Part shown: in pieces, positions 35,002 through 43,390 of the stretch | How positions within the stretch are numbered: position 1 is the stretch's first letter | Layout of the letters: each line of letters starts with the position of its first letter | Origin: Gammaproteobacteria bacterium | GTDB lineage: Bacteria > Pseudomonadota > Gammaproteobacteria > Pseudomonadales > JAUIET01 | DNA: 64,000 nt | Direction: 5' to 3' | Assembly (NCBI GenBank): GCA_030429735.1 | Contig: JAUIET010000001.1 | Coordinates: 496,001-560,000 of the forward strand | Translations under genes and position numbers: made by a program | Notes under the pieces: generated by a model | The model's database searches: none | Seen by the model: the letters and a program-made list of their open reading frames with translations, nothing else | What the model was told of the DNA's origin: nothing

Positions 35002-36368
35002 ACGCGCCAACAAAACGTCTGCTTGGCATGGGCTTTGACGGCAAACCGATATTTGCGCCGCGTCATGCGCACAGTCTTTTGTTATCGGCAGCCGGTGGCG
35101 GGAAAACCACCTGCGGGGCCATGATCTGGTTGCAGTCCTTACTGGCTGATACCTCACGCGCCATCATTATCACCGACAGTAAAGACGGCGAAATCGCCGC
35201 GCAGGCCACGCAAATGTGCATCAAGGCCGGACGCAAAGTAGCCCACGTTGATGAGTTCGGCGTACTGGGTAAAGACAACCCGTACGGTATATCACTGAAC
35301 CCCTATGGTGGGGTAATTGAAGCGTTCGCCCAACAAAAAGGCGAGCTGATCTTTGCCACGGAAAATGCCTGTCATGCCACCATTGAAGAACCTTCGGGTG
35401 ATGCACGCAATCAGTACTGGCGTGACGAGCCGCGCACCTTAATCGAGTTTGCGCAAAACACGCTGCTGTCTCGCAATCCCAGACTGGCCACACCGGGCGG
35501 AGTCTGGTCCATGATCAGCAACCCTGATTTGCTGATAAAAACCGCCAAGCTCGAAGTGCTAGAAGGCGATACGTACTTGCAAGCCCTGGCGCATCACGTC
35601 ATCGGCATGACCAAAAACGAAGAGCATTTTCCTCAGCATCGCGCCGCTGCCGCTAAAGCCATGCGCATTTACGCCGCTACGTCCGCGTTGCATCACGCGG
35701 GTGTGGACAGCGTCCATACCCACGAAAAGCTCATTGATGATCGCTATGTCGTCTTTTTGATCGGCCCCGTGCGTTACATGGAACGGCTCGGCGCTGATTA
35801 CGCGTTGCAACTGCAAAGCTTCATGGAAGTGGTGCTGTCGGGCGGTCATGCACCGGTCAGTTTCATCCTGGATGAATTTACCAACGCGCCGCTCAAAGCA
35901 TTGATTTCACAGCTGACCACCATGCGCGGCTATGGTGGCACCTGCCACATGATTGCGCAGTCACGCTCGGAGATCGAACGTAAATACGGCCAAAAAGAAA
36001 CCAACACCCTGGAAGAGAATGCGGTCATTAAGCAGTGGTTCGGCTTTTCCTCATTCGAGGAAGCCGAGAAAGTCAGCCGCGCCATGGGCGAGTCATTGAG
36101 CGTGTCTTCCAGCATCGGCATCAGCTCCAACAAGTCGGAGTTCTCAGGGAATTTCTCAACCGGCAAAGAGCGGCTCTATACGCCGGACATGTTGATGAGC
36201 CTACCGCCCGACGAGCAAATACTGCACGTTAAAGACGTTGGCTTTATTCATGCCAAGAAGATCCGTCAAAACGAAGTGGCCCCTTACTGCTTTGATTTGA
36301 GCGACAACCCGCTCGAAGGCGCACGGCTTAAGCCCAATCCCAAAGTCACCCTGAGAACGGTTCACTAA
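34998..36368 (+). CDS. VirD4/TraG-type coupling ATPase without membrane anchor
   Basis: 456 residues. Walker A SAAGGGKTT (30-38) and Walker B FILDEFTNAPLK near residue 290, followed by a TraG-like MRGYGGTCHMIAQSRSEIE motif, identify a type IV coupling protein. It begins almost directly with the nucleotide-binding fold; the two N-terminal helices of VirD4 are absent. It would deliver the relaxase-DNA complex to a mating channel. No VirB4 or VirB6-10 gene is visible in the element. Confidence 0.88.
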   Translation: MNAPTKRLLGMGFDGKPIFAPRHAHSLLLSAAGGGKTTCGAMIWLQSLLADTSRAIIITDSKDGEIAAQATQMCIKAGRKVAHVDEFGVLGKDNPYGISLNPYGGVIEAFAQQKGELIFATENACHATIEEPSGDARNQYWRDEPRTLIEFAQNTLLSRNPRLATPGGVWSMISNPDLLIKTAKLEVLEGDTYLQALAHHVIGMTKNEEHFPQHRAAAAKAMRIYAATSALHHAGVDSVHTHEKLIDDRYVVFLIGPVRYMERLGADYALQLQSFMEVVLSGGHAPVSFILDEFTNAPLKALISQLTTMRGYGGTCHMIAQSRSEIERKYGQKETNTLEENAVIKQWFGFSSFEEAEKVSRAMGESLSVSSSIGISSNKSEFSGNFSTGKERLYTPDMLMSLPPDEQILHVKDVGFIHAKKIRQNEVAPYCFDLSDNPLEGARLKPNPKVTLRTVH

Positions 36369-36381
36369 AAGGAGATTTTCG

Positions 36382-36642
36382 ATGAGACGTGTTTGGCCTG
36401 TTCGACCCAGCTACTTTATCTGGACGCTTGTACCCATAGCCCTTTGGTTGGCCTATACCACCTACGGCCTACCGCATATGAAATGGTCTTACAGCTGGCG
36501 CGATACCGGCCAAGGCTATGACATTTCAGCGACACGCTATTACACGCGCTGCACTTATATCGGCCCTTATGGTGAATTTACGATCATCCCGCTGAATGGG
36601 CGTTGTGACTTTCTTCTGTTCCGCAAAAAGGAGACGGGCTAA
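36382..36642 (+). CDS. Small membrane protein after the coupling ATPase
   Basis: 86 residues with one N-terminal membrane helix (about 10-29) and an outward domain with two Cys (RCTYIG and GRCDFL). An AAGGAG motif precedes it. No family recognised; probably the last gene of the transfer operon before a convergent gene. Confidence 0.6.
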   Translation: MRRVWPVRPSYFIWTLVPIALWLAYTTYGLPHMKWSYSWRDTGQGYDISATRYYTRCTYIGPYGEFTIIPLNGRCDFLLFRKKETG

Positions 36643-36899
36643 TGGCTTTCGACCGGTTTCAACCACGGGGCCAATTCGCGATGTTTCAGATCGAACTTCT
36701 TAGTCAACTCAATGCGCGCGCAGCCTTTGAGTACATACAGCATGGTCTCAGGGTTCACACCTTCTTTTACGAGCTGCTCATCACAAGAGGCTTTGTCCTG
36801 AATGTCCAGCTCAAAGGGTGTAACCGTATACCAAAAGCCCGGATAGTCCATGGGCTCCAGCCAGTCTTCAACATCTTCAATGGTTTTGAATGTTTGCAT
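36639..36899 (-). CDS. Small soluble protein on the opposite strand
   Basis: 86 residues from the ATG at 36899 (11 more if an upstream start is used). Acidic and compact: QTFKTIEDVEDWLEPMDYPG, SCDEQLVKEGVNPE, then VLKGCARIELTKKF. The minus strand shows a protein-like composition, whereas the overlapping plus-strand frame does not. It overlaps the convergent membrane gene by four bases. Function unknown. Confidence 0.55.
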   Translation of the reverse strand: MQTFKTIEDVEDWLEPMDYPGFWYTVTPFELDIQDKASCDEQLVKEGVNPETMLYVLKGCARIELTKKFDLKHRELAPWLKPVESH

Positions 36900-36961
36900 G
36901 CTTTTAAAGCTAGCACGTCCGGATTCGGTCAATCAAGTAAATTCGTTAGGAGGGATAGCCC

Positions 36962-37459
36962 ATGCCTTTTGATATCACCAAAGAGCTGAAACGCACCTTT
37001 GATCTGGCCGATATGCGCCACAAGACGAGAGGTTTTCGCAAAGCCGAAGATTGGGAGCAAGGCCGCGCCATCATGGCGAAGTACCAACGTCAGGCCAAAG
37101 TGCAGACCCAAAGCTACTACGCCCAGTATGACACGCGTGTCAGTCAGGCCTTGCAGCGCCTGATGGATAAAGCAGGCACGCCCAAGAAGACCTTGACCAA
37201 TCGCTTCTTTCAAACCGATCAGTTCAATAAAGATCTGCTGCTCAGGCAAGCCCATAAAGATGTGCAGCAAGATCATCATCGGCGGATTTCGCGCATCGAA
37301 CACAATGAGGCTAAAGAGCTTGGCGTCTTGATTGAAAAGATCGAACGGCGCGATGCCAAACGCGAAGAAATGAAGCAGAGCTTTAATAGAAGCGCTGATA
37401 AACAGAAGGCCAAGGTGCCTTTGAAAGATCAACCCCGGCGCGGTCCCCGTCGCCAATAA
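36962..37459 (+). CDS. Basic coiled-coil protein of the element
   Basis: 165 residues, very rich in Arg, Lys and Gln, mostly helical, ending in a disordered basic tail. GGAGGG is placed nine bases before the ATG. The opposite-strand open frame of the same length is its shadow. Such proteins often accompany transfer genes and may bind nucleic acid. Confidence 0.65.
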   Translation: MPFDITKELKRTFDLADMRHKTRGFRKAEDWEQGRAIMAKYQRQAKVQTQSYYAQYDTRVSQALQRLMDKAGTPKKTLTNRFFQTDQFNKDLLLRQAHKDVQQDHHRRISRIEHNEAKELGVLIEKIERRDAKREEMKQSFNRSADKQKAKVPLKDQPRRGPRRQ

Positions 37460-37490
37460 ACCCGTCACTTATATAAAGGAGACTTTAAAG

Positions 37491-38186
37491 ATGAACCATT
37501 TCTACGACAATCAGGAACGTGAACGCTTAGGCCATGCGCGCGAAAGCTATTCAGGCCGCCTGCTCACGGACGCCCAATTTGATGAAGCCGTTGCCATTAC
37601 CGGTGTACTGGAGCGCGAAATTCTCAAAAGCGGCAAGTTCAAAGAAAAGCTGGGTGATTACGCGTATGCGTTTTCGCGCACCGAAAAGTTCGATGCGCTC
37701 AAAGGCGAAGAGATTATTCGCGATTTGTTTAAAGCCCGCACCGGCCAAACCATGAACCAACTGCGCGAGGGATTGATGGCGCGTGAAAATGACATTGATC
37801 GCCGCGATGATACCGGCCTTGACGGGAATACCGAAGGCCTGCGCGATCTGTCCTTAAGCGTCGCAGAAAAAGATCATGCCTACAGGGCAGCGACTGACGC
37901 GGGCCGCATGGTGAAAGAAGGCAATAAGATGCCCTGGCACCGCGCCTATCGCCATCAGGCAGCAGCGCTTGCGCGCGAGCTGGGGACGACGGATCAGTTT
38001 GCCGGCACGGTTATGGATAACCAATTCCGCCACGCGGAAAACCAGCCGCTTTATGACTGGGGCAAGGCACTGGAAGAACAATACTATCGTCCTCAGATTG
38101 AGGCCGAGGCAAAAGCCCGTGAAGCGAAACGCAATCAAGAAACGGTGACGCGCGAAACGCTTACCCACGCCCGCTCTCGCCAGTAA
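37491..38186 (+). CDS. Charged helical protein of the element
   Basis: 231 residues, all helical and charged, without membrane segments. AAGGAG lies 14 bases before the start. It lies 31 bases after the basic coiled-coil gene and ends before a strong hairpin at 38231-38266. No family recognised. Confidence 0.65.
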   Translation: MNHFYDNQERERLGHARESYSGRLLTDAQFDEAVAITGVLEREILKSGKFKEKLGDYAYAFSRTEKFDALKGEEIIRDLFKARTGQTMNQLREGLMARENDIDRRDDTGLDGNTEGLRDLSLSVAEKDHAYRAATDAGRMVKEGNKMPWHRAYRHQAAALARELGTTDQFAGTVMDNQFRHAENQPLYDWGKALEEQYYRPQIEAEAKAREAKRNQETVTRETLTHARSRQ

Positions 38187-38230
38187 TAGATAACTTTGTG
38201 AGTCCCGGCGTACAAACAACGAAATAATCT

Positions 38231-38266
38231 GACTCAGATAGGGCTTGCCAAGCCTATCTCCGAGTC
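38231..38266. terminator. Hairpin after the charged helical gene
   Basis: Arms GACTC/GAGTC, AGATAGG/CCTATCT and CTT/AAG stack into a 36-base hairpin with a small loop. No T run follows, so it may be a processing or attenuation site and not a clean terminator. Confidence 0.5.
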
Positions 38267-38282
38267 CCTACAACGTTCCTCT

Positions 38283-38303
38283 TATGTTCGAAAAGAGAAC
38301 ATA
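38283..38303 (+). promoter_or_regulatory. Operator-like dyad before the recombinase operon
   Basis: TATGTTC (38283-38289) and GAACATA (38297-38303) form a perfect 7-bp inverted repeat with a seven-base spacer; a further half site GAACAT follows at 38308. It stands 29 bases before the first gene of the recombinase operon, where a repressor controlling excision would bind. Confidence 0.6.
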
Positions 38304-38331
38304 GAGTGAACATGAAACGAATGGAGACAGA

Positions 38332-38706
38332 ATGAAGACATCCAAAGATAGTGACCCAACAATGTGTAACGATTTTGAAAGTACTACCGAATACCGAACA
38401 CGACCGATTATTGCCGTTGATTATGATCGCTATCTGCATCACCTCGAAGACTCTGATATTGACGAGTCTCAAAAACGTGAGTTTATTGATGCCTTGTGGT
38501 CTGTCATCGTCGCCTTTGTCGATTTGGGATTTGGTGTACATCCGCTGCAGCAAGTTGACCCGCAAGACGATGGTGCTTACGAGTATCTGCTCACACCGGA
38601 TGCCAAAGACATGCTGGTAAAAAACGATGGCGTCGGCGAGGAAATTGAGCTGCTCAATAACCGGCTCAAAAGCATCACAACAAATAAAGAAGGGAGTAAA
38701 GAATGA
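38332..38706 (+). CDS. Small acidic protein coupled to the recombinase, possible directionality factor
   Basis: 124 residues and acidic (many Asp and Glu), with a helical core (DESQKREFIDALWSVIVAFVDLG, in parts, about 43-66). The family is unknown. Its stop overlaps the recombinase start by four bases. Serine integrases need a partner protein to excise, and such factors are often encoded next door; this gene is the obvious candidate by position, not by homology. Confidence 0.6.
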   Translation: MKTSKDSDPTMCNDFESTTEYRTRPIIAVDYDRYLHHLEDSDIDESQKREFIDALWSVIVAFVDLGFGVHPLQQVDPQDDGAYEYLLTPDAKDMLVKNDGVGEEIELLNNRLKSITTNKEGSKE

Positions 38707-40295
38707 GCGATATAAAACATCAGAAAAAGGCACTGATCTATTGCCGCGTTTCCAGTGTCAAGCAGGCCACGTCCGGTCACGGACTGGCCTCTCAGGAATC
38801 ACGCTGCCGCGAATATGCGAATGCAAAAGGCTATGACGTTGAGGCGGTGTTTCCTGATGACGTATCGGGCGCGGGGAATTTTATGAACCGTCCCGGCATG
38901 GTTGCCCTGCTCAGTTATCTGGATGCGCAAGCCGACAATAACTATGTCGTGATCTTTGACGACCTGAAACGGTTTGCCAGGGACATCGAGTTTCACATCA
39001 AGCTGCGTCGCGCGTTTCAAACGCGCTGCGTTGCCATCGAATGTCTAAACTACAAATTTGATGACAGCCCCGAAGGCCGCTTCATTGAAAATGTGCTGGC
39101 CGCGCAAGGTGCTCTGGAGAGGGAACAAAACGGACGCCAGACCGTGCAGCGTATGCGCGCCCGTATGATGAATGGCTACTACGCCCTTCAAAGGCCGCTG
39201 GGCTATGAATATGTCGCGGAGAAAGGCAACGGCAAAGTACTCAAGCGTAAAGAACCTTTTGCGAGCATCATTCAGGAAGCTCTGGAAGGGTTTGCCAGCG
39301 GGCGTTTTGATTCACAAGCCGAAGTTGCGCGCTTCTTACAATCACAGCCCGCCTTCCCAAAAGACAAATACGGACGCGTCACACAGCAGCGCGCCATGAG
39401 TATTTTGACGCACCCGGTGTACGCCGGATACATTGTGCATGAACCCTGGGAGATCAATTGGGTGAAGGGGCATCACGATGGCCTTATCTCTTTGGAGACT
39501 TTCGAAGCGATCCAGAAAAAACGGGCGGGCGCACGCCTTGCTCCGGCGCGCATGGACATCAATCTGGATTTCCCCTTGCGCGGATTTGTCGAGTGTAATG
39601 ATTGTCACAAGCCACTGACGGCCTGTTGGTCCAAAGGGCAGTATAAGAAATACCCTTACTATTTTTGCTTCACCAAAGGTTGTGAGAGTGAGCGGAAATC
39701 CATTCCGCGCGACAAGTTGGAGGCGGAATTTGATGAGGTCATGCGTAGTCTGCAACCCACCACGAAGCTGTTTGCTTTGGCCGCCGACATGTTCAAGGTT
39801 GCCTGGCAGGCCAGAACAGACCAGGCCGAAAAACTGTTAGATGGCACCCGCGCCGAGCTTAAAAAAGTCGAGCGCAAGATCGAGGATTTACTCGACCGGA
39901 TTGTGGATGCCGGCAGCCCAACAGTGGTGTCTGCGTATGAAGAACGTATCGAAAAACTGGAGCGCGAGAGACGTGTTTTGAACGAAAAACTGGCCAAAAC
40001 GCCTGCTCAGGAAGACACACGCAACAAGGTGTTCGAACGGGCGATGCATTTTCTCGCAAACCCATGGAATCTATGGGAAAAAGGTGATCACATGATGAAG
40101 AAAGTGGTGCTTAGACTGGCGTTTTCTGAGCGGATTGCGTACTGCCGAAAAAGAGGACTTCGAACTCCAAAAACCACCTTACCTTTCAAGGTGTTAGCGC
40201 AGTTTGGGGAGCAAGGAATGGAAATGGCGCGCCCTGAGAGATTCGAACTCCCGACCACCTGGTTCGAAGCCAGGTACTCTATCCAGCTGAGCTAA
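38703..40295 (+). CDS. Large serine recombinase (integrase) of the element
   Basis: 530 residues as integrated. Resolvase domain with catalytic Ser17 in YCRVSSVKQ, the recombinase domain (about 160-280), a zinc-ribbon-like part with VECNDCHKP and CFTKGCES, and a coiled coil (about 355-440). Residues 508-530 (from MARPERFELP onward) are antisense translation of tRNA-Arg: the host gene supplies this tail. In the excised circle the frame would continue into the 88-codon frame at 1466. It transcribes head-on into the tRNA with no terminator in between. Confidence 0.95.
   Translation: MSDIKHQKKALIYCRVSSVKQATSGHGLASQESRCREYANAKGYDVEAVFPDDVSGAGNFMNRPGMVALLSYLDAQADNNYVVIFDDLKRFARDIEFHIKLRRAFQTRCVAIECLNYKFDDSPEGRFIENVLAAQGALEREQNGRQTVQRMRARMMNGYYALQRPLGYEYVAEKGNGKVLKRKEPFASIIQEALEGFASGRFDSQAEVARFLQSQPAFPKDKYGRVTQQRAMSILTHPVYAGYIVHEPWEINWVKGHHDGLISLETFEAIQKKRAGARLAPARMDINLDFPLRGFVECNDCHKPLTACWSKGQYKKYPYYFCFTKGCESERKSIPRDKLEAEFDEVMRSLQPTTKLFALAADMFKVAWQARTDQAEKLLDGTRAELKKVERKIEDLLDRIVDAGSPTVVSAYEERIEKLERERRVLNEKLAKTPAQEDTRNKVFERAMHFLANPWNLWEKGDHMMKKVVLRLAFSERIAYCRKRGLRTPKTTLPFKVLAQFGEQGMEMARPERFELPTTWFEARYSIQLS
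40224..40232. other. attR core inside the tRNA-Arg 3' end
   Basis: ATGGCGCGC, identical to 1466-1474. To its right the tRNA gene continues unbroken; to its left is element DNA. The core covers the CCA and the end of the acceptor stem, so integration leaves the tRNA functional. Confidence 0.75.
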
Positions 40296-40301
40296 GGGCG
40301 C
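40225..40301 (-). tRNA. tRNA-Arg (anticodon TCG)
   Basis: 77 bases. The acceptor stem GCGCCCT pairs with AGGGCGC, followed by discriminator G and an encoded CCA. The anticodon loop CTTCGAA, closed by CCTGG/CCAGG, gives anticodon TCG, which reads CGA. The T-arm GTTCGAATC is intact. It is the integration site of the element, and its natural terminator now lies at 1434-1459, far away, so the transcript end in the integrated state is unclear. Confidence 0.96.
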
Positions 40302-40331
40302 TGAGAAACTGTATTCTATCGCATTCATTGC

Positions 40332-40373
40332 CGAAGCCAGGTACTCTCTTAATATCGAGCTGAGCTAAGGGCG
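40332..40373 (-). pseudogene. Degenerate 5' half of a second tRNA-Arg
   Basis: 40332-40347 matches the tRNA anticodon region and 40358-40373 matches its 5' acceptor and D-arm start (AGCTGAGCTAAGGGCG), with a changed middle. It lies 31 bases upstream of the intact tRNA. It is the counterpart of the extra 3' fragment at 1291-1310 and points to a former tandem tRNA array or repeated integration. Confidence 0.75.
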
Positions 40374-40401
40374 AATTACGGCCACGCACTATACACGAAT
40401 T

Positions 40402-41532
40402 CTACTCGTCGAAAAATAAGCGGATCTCGTTTTCCAGTTCCATGGTGTCCTCGTAGCCATACTGGATCAGTTCTTTGCAAAATTCGCTTTCGAATAACAG
40501 ATAGCTGGCCAAACTGGCGCCGCCGCCTTTGCCTGTGGCGCCGATAATTCGCATTAGCGTGCGCATGGCGGGTGGCAGGTCTGGCACGTGCTTGGCTGCC
40601 AGTTCGTCAAATTCGATGGATGGGTTGATCGCCAGTAGATCAATGGTTTTAAGGCCATCCGTATCGGCGTAAGGGTTTTCCAGTTGGATCATGCCAAGCA
40701 AATTATTGATGCGCATCAAGTGTTCAAGGTCAGCTTCCATGCTGTCAATAAACGCGCTTTTGAATACATGACCAATCATCTGCGCCAGGGATGGCGAGTG
40801 CTTTTCTTCGTCATGACGAATGGGAACCCTGGCATTGCCACTGACGCCAATCACCAGCAGGCGATTGGCACCCAAGCGTATCGCCGGGTTTAGTGGTGTC
40901 AGCTGGCGCAGGGCGCCGTCGCCGAAGTACTCACGGCTCAGCCTTTCCGCGGGAAAAATGGCTGGAATAGCGCTGGATGCGAGCAGGTGGCTAACGCTTA
41001 AGTCGGCCGGCACACCCACATGGCGCAACCTGCGCCACTTGTCCATCTCCGGTCTTCCCTCAAAAAAGGTAACGCACTCACCTGATTGATAACCGGTAGC
41101 TGTGACCGCAACCGCATCGAGATATCCCGCGTCGATGCGGCGGCGTATGTTGCCAAACTTAACTCGCTGCTGGAGCAACTGGCGCAGTGGGTCATTGTCT
41201 AATAGAGCAACGGGGCGGGTTTTACCAACCCCGTCGTTGAACAGCGAGCCAAACAAACGCGCCACGCTATAAGCCACGTCTCTGCGCTGGGCTTTATAGA
41301 TCAAATCAACATGCAGGCTGTTCCACAAGCGCTCTACTTTCTTTACGGCCAGGCGAAAGTTGTTGGCCGATGAGGCTAAAGCAACAGCATTAATTGCACC
41401 GCTGGAGGTGCCGCTGATAATGGAGAAAGGATTGTGGGCATGCTTGGGGCGCAGGTCACCAATCGCCTTCAATACGCCTACTTGATAAGCACCGCGCGCA
41501 CCACCACCCGACAATACCAGGCCGGTTTTCAC
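40402..41532 (-). CDS. Patatin-like phospholipase
   Basis: 376 residues. Oxyanion-hole motif SGGGARGAYQ (8-17), nucleophile elbow GTSSG near residues 40-44 and catalytic-dyad motif DGALR near 208 match the patatin family. It would hydrolyse acyl lipids in the cytoplasm or at the inner membrane. It follows the small secreted-protein gene with a two-base gap, so it is the second gene of an operon. Confidence 0.92.
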   Translation of the reverse strand: MKTGLVLSGGGARGAYQVGVLKAIGDLRPKHAHNPFSIISGTSSGAINAVALASSANNFRLAVKKVERLWNSLHVDLIYKAQRRDVAYSVARLFGSLFNDGVGKTRPVALLDNDPLRQLLQQRVKFGNIRRRIDAGYLDAVAVTATGYQSGECVTFFEGRPEMDKWRRLRHVGVPADLSVSHLLASSAIPAIFPAERLSREYFGDGALRQLTPLNPAIRLGANRLLVIGVSGNARVPIRHDEEKHSPSLAQMIGHVFKSAFIDSMEADLEHLMRINNLLGMIQLENPYADTDGLKTIDLLAINPSIEFDELAAKHVPDLPPAMRTLMRIIGATGKGGGASLASYLLFESEFCKELIQYGYEDTMELENEIRLFFDE

Positions 41533-41534
41533 AC

Positions 41535-42020
41535 TTACTTCAGTTTGAAGCTTTTGTGAATGTCCTTGGCAAGCGCAATGTTCACTTCATCCATGCCCTG
41601 CAATGCGTAATTTGCCGTAATCAGCTTGCCGCTGCAGTACATGTAAAAGTCCACATTGGTGCCTTCTTTCTCTGGCTTGAAATAGGCCAGATAATCCACC
41701 GTGCACCCTTTGCGCTTGTAGCGGGCTGATTCCTGAATATTGCCGCCGCGTGCTTTCACTTCTCGTGTTGCTTCGCCAATCAGCTCCGCGCTTAGCTGGT
41801 CTGTGTACTCTTTGTCTTTCTGTTTACCTATATGGAACAACACAAACGCTTTGTCTTCGCGGTTGCCGTAACTGTAGTAGTACTTCTGGTCGTCTTGGCC
41901 GGCGGTCATTTCAGACCAGCCAGGACCCATATTGATTTTGAATACGCGGTTTTCAGTTGCCTGTGCCTGCGCTTGCATTGCCACCAGGCAGACAATAAAA
42001 AATACTCTAACTAGTCTCAT
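41535..42020 (-). CDS. Small exported protein of unknown function
   Basis: 161 residues with a signal peptide (about 1-21, ending QAQAQA). The mature part is alpha/beta with a Cys pair (KGCTVD and MYCSGK). No family recognised. Co-transcribed with the patatin gene, so it may act on the same membrane process. Confidence 0.75.
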   Translation of the reverse strand: MRLVRVFFIVCLVAMQAQAQATENRVFKINMGPGWSEMTAGQDDQKYYYSYGNREDKAFVLFHIGKQKDKEYTDQLSAELIGEATREVKARGGNIQESARYKRKGCTVDYLAYFKPEKEGTNVDFYMYCSGKLITANYALQGMDEVNIALAKDIHKSFKLK

Positions 42021-42127
42021 GAGTGCAGTCTCCGCTGTTCACAGATGCCAAGTATATGGCAAGCAACGGGCGGTTTTGAGTGCAGAGTTCGGCATTACTT
42101 CGCAGCCCGCGAGATGCAGGCGCGAAT

Positions 42128-42949
42128 TCAGTGAAGCGCTTGCATACTGCGGAAAAATTCATCAGTGGCGCTGTCGCCAGGGTAAAATGCTTCAACGCGC
42201 AGTTCGTCGGCGGTAATATCTTGCGCCGTACCAAAGGTTGAGATCACTGAAAATAAACTGAGCTTTAAATCATCTTGCTCCAGTTCCAAAGGTAAAACAG
42301 GCAATAGCTGCTCGTCGGGCAAATCGCTTGATTCAATTGGGCCCGCCAGATCCAGCAACTTGTTCAGTAGCTTGCCGTACTCTGCATCACCACTTTCCAG
42401 GGCTTCACGTTTCAGCCGGCGCACGAATGTTGGCGCTGCCTGCTCCCAGTTAGTGATGAATTGCCGGAAACCCCCAGGGTGTAAGGTCAGTGCTGCCATA
42501 TTGTGCCGCGCTGACTCACCCATATCCGCAATGTAATCGTCGCTGGGCTCGGCCATGCCGAATAACAGCTCACCCGCGGTATTCATCATTACCACATTCC
42601 AGAAACGATCCACCACCACGGCCGGTAAGGGGTTGTGATGCTCAAGCACCCGATTAAGTGCATCCAGTACCGGTGCCATATCAGGCTCCTGCAAGCTGCG
42701 CTCTGAATACACCGCGGCAAAACCTGCGGCTCGCAACAGCTTGTTCCTTTCACGTAACGGGATATCCAAAGCCTCAGCCAAACGGATCACCATTTCCCGG
42801 CTGGGCTTGCTGCGGCCGGTTTCAAGCCAGCTGATGTGTCGTTGTGACACGTTAGCTTCCATGGCCAACTCCAATTGTGACAGCTTCCGATACTGCCGCC
42901 ATTGGCGACAGTGTGACGGAAACGCTTGCCCTGCTGCCTGTGCCGCCAT
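42128..42949 (-). CDS. XRE-family regulator with MmyB-like ligand domain
   Basis: 273 residues from the ATG at 42949, which has GGAG six bases before it; longer starts are possible. Helix-turn-helix about 20-75 (LSQLELAMEANVSQRHISWLE). The rest is the PAS-like MmyB ligand-binding domain (AVVVDRFWNVVMMNTAGELLFG). Such regulators often control neighbouring dehydrogenase or fatty-acid genes. It diverges from the small membrane gene at 43079, a possible target. Confidence 0.9.
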   Translation of the reverse strand: MAAQAAGQAFPSHCRQWRQYRKLSQLELAMEANVSQRHISWLETGRSKPSREMVIRLAEALDIPLRERNKLLRAAGFAAVYSERSLQEPDMAPVLDALNRVLEHHNPLPAVVVDRFWNVVMMNTAGELLFGMAEPSDDYIADMGESARHNMAALTLHPGGFRQFITNWEQAAPTFVRRLKREALESGDAEYGKLLNKLLDLAGPIESSDLPDEQLLPVLPLELEQDDLKLSLFSVISTFGTAQDITADELRVEAFYPGDSATDEFFRSMQALH

Positions 42950-43078
42950 TCGCCGCTCCAACCTTCCTGATACCAGTGATTCTTGACGCAAAGTGTACCT
43001 GTTTCAATAACCTTGGAGGTAATTGATGTCATTCAGCTACCAAGCCACACTGAAGACTCAACAAACGGAGCGAATACA

Positions 43079-43363
43079 ATGAACATGAAACCCATCGCGC
43101 TTACCCTGCTGATTCCCTTTCTTGCGCTCACCATTTACGCCATTATGGATGTAGGTTACATCGGCATATTCGAATATCACCGCCACAGTTCTGCGGGCTG
43201 GCAGGTATTTGCCGACCTGGTTATCGGCATGATTCTGATAATTATCTGGATGTACCACGACGCAAAAAAGAACGGCAGCAATCCTTGGCCGTACATCGTC
43301 GCTACCTGCTTTGTTGGCTCAATAGCGCCGCTGGTCTACCTGATATTGCGAAAACAGCAATAA
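43079..43363 (+). CDS. Small membrane protein (DUF2834-like)
   Basis: 94 residues with three hydrophobic helices (about 5-25, 37-56 and 69-90) and the phrase WMYHDAKKNG between the last two, as in DUF2834 proteins. The ATG at 43079 is preferred to an in-frame start near the XRE promoter. Function unknown. It diverges from the XRE/MmyB gene. Confidence 0.75.
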   Translation: MNMKPIALTLLIPFLALTIYAIMDVGYIGIFEYHRHSSAGWQVFADLVIGMILIIIWMYHDAKKNGSNPWPYIVATCFVGSIAPLVYLILRKQQ

Positions 43364-43390
43364 GCACTGGCGCCATGGGCAGACCTACGC

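Noticed and set aside
36642-36989. 115-codon plus-strand frame
   Set aside because: It is the reverse of the minus-strand gene 36639-36899, whose composition is the more protein-like.
36929-37468. 179-codon minus-strand frame
   Set aside because: It is antisense to the basic coiled-coil gene 36962-37459, which has a good ribosome-binding site.
31844-38186. Complete type IV secretion system
   Set aside because: Only a coupling ATPase is recognisable; no VirB4-like ATPase or pore subunits were found.
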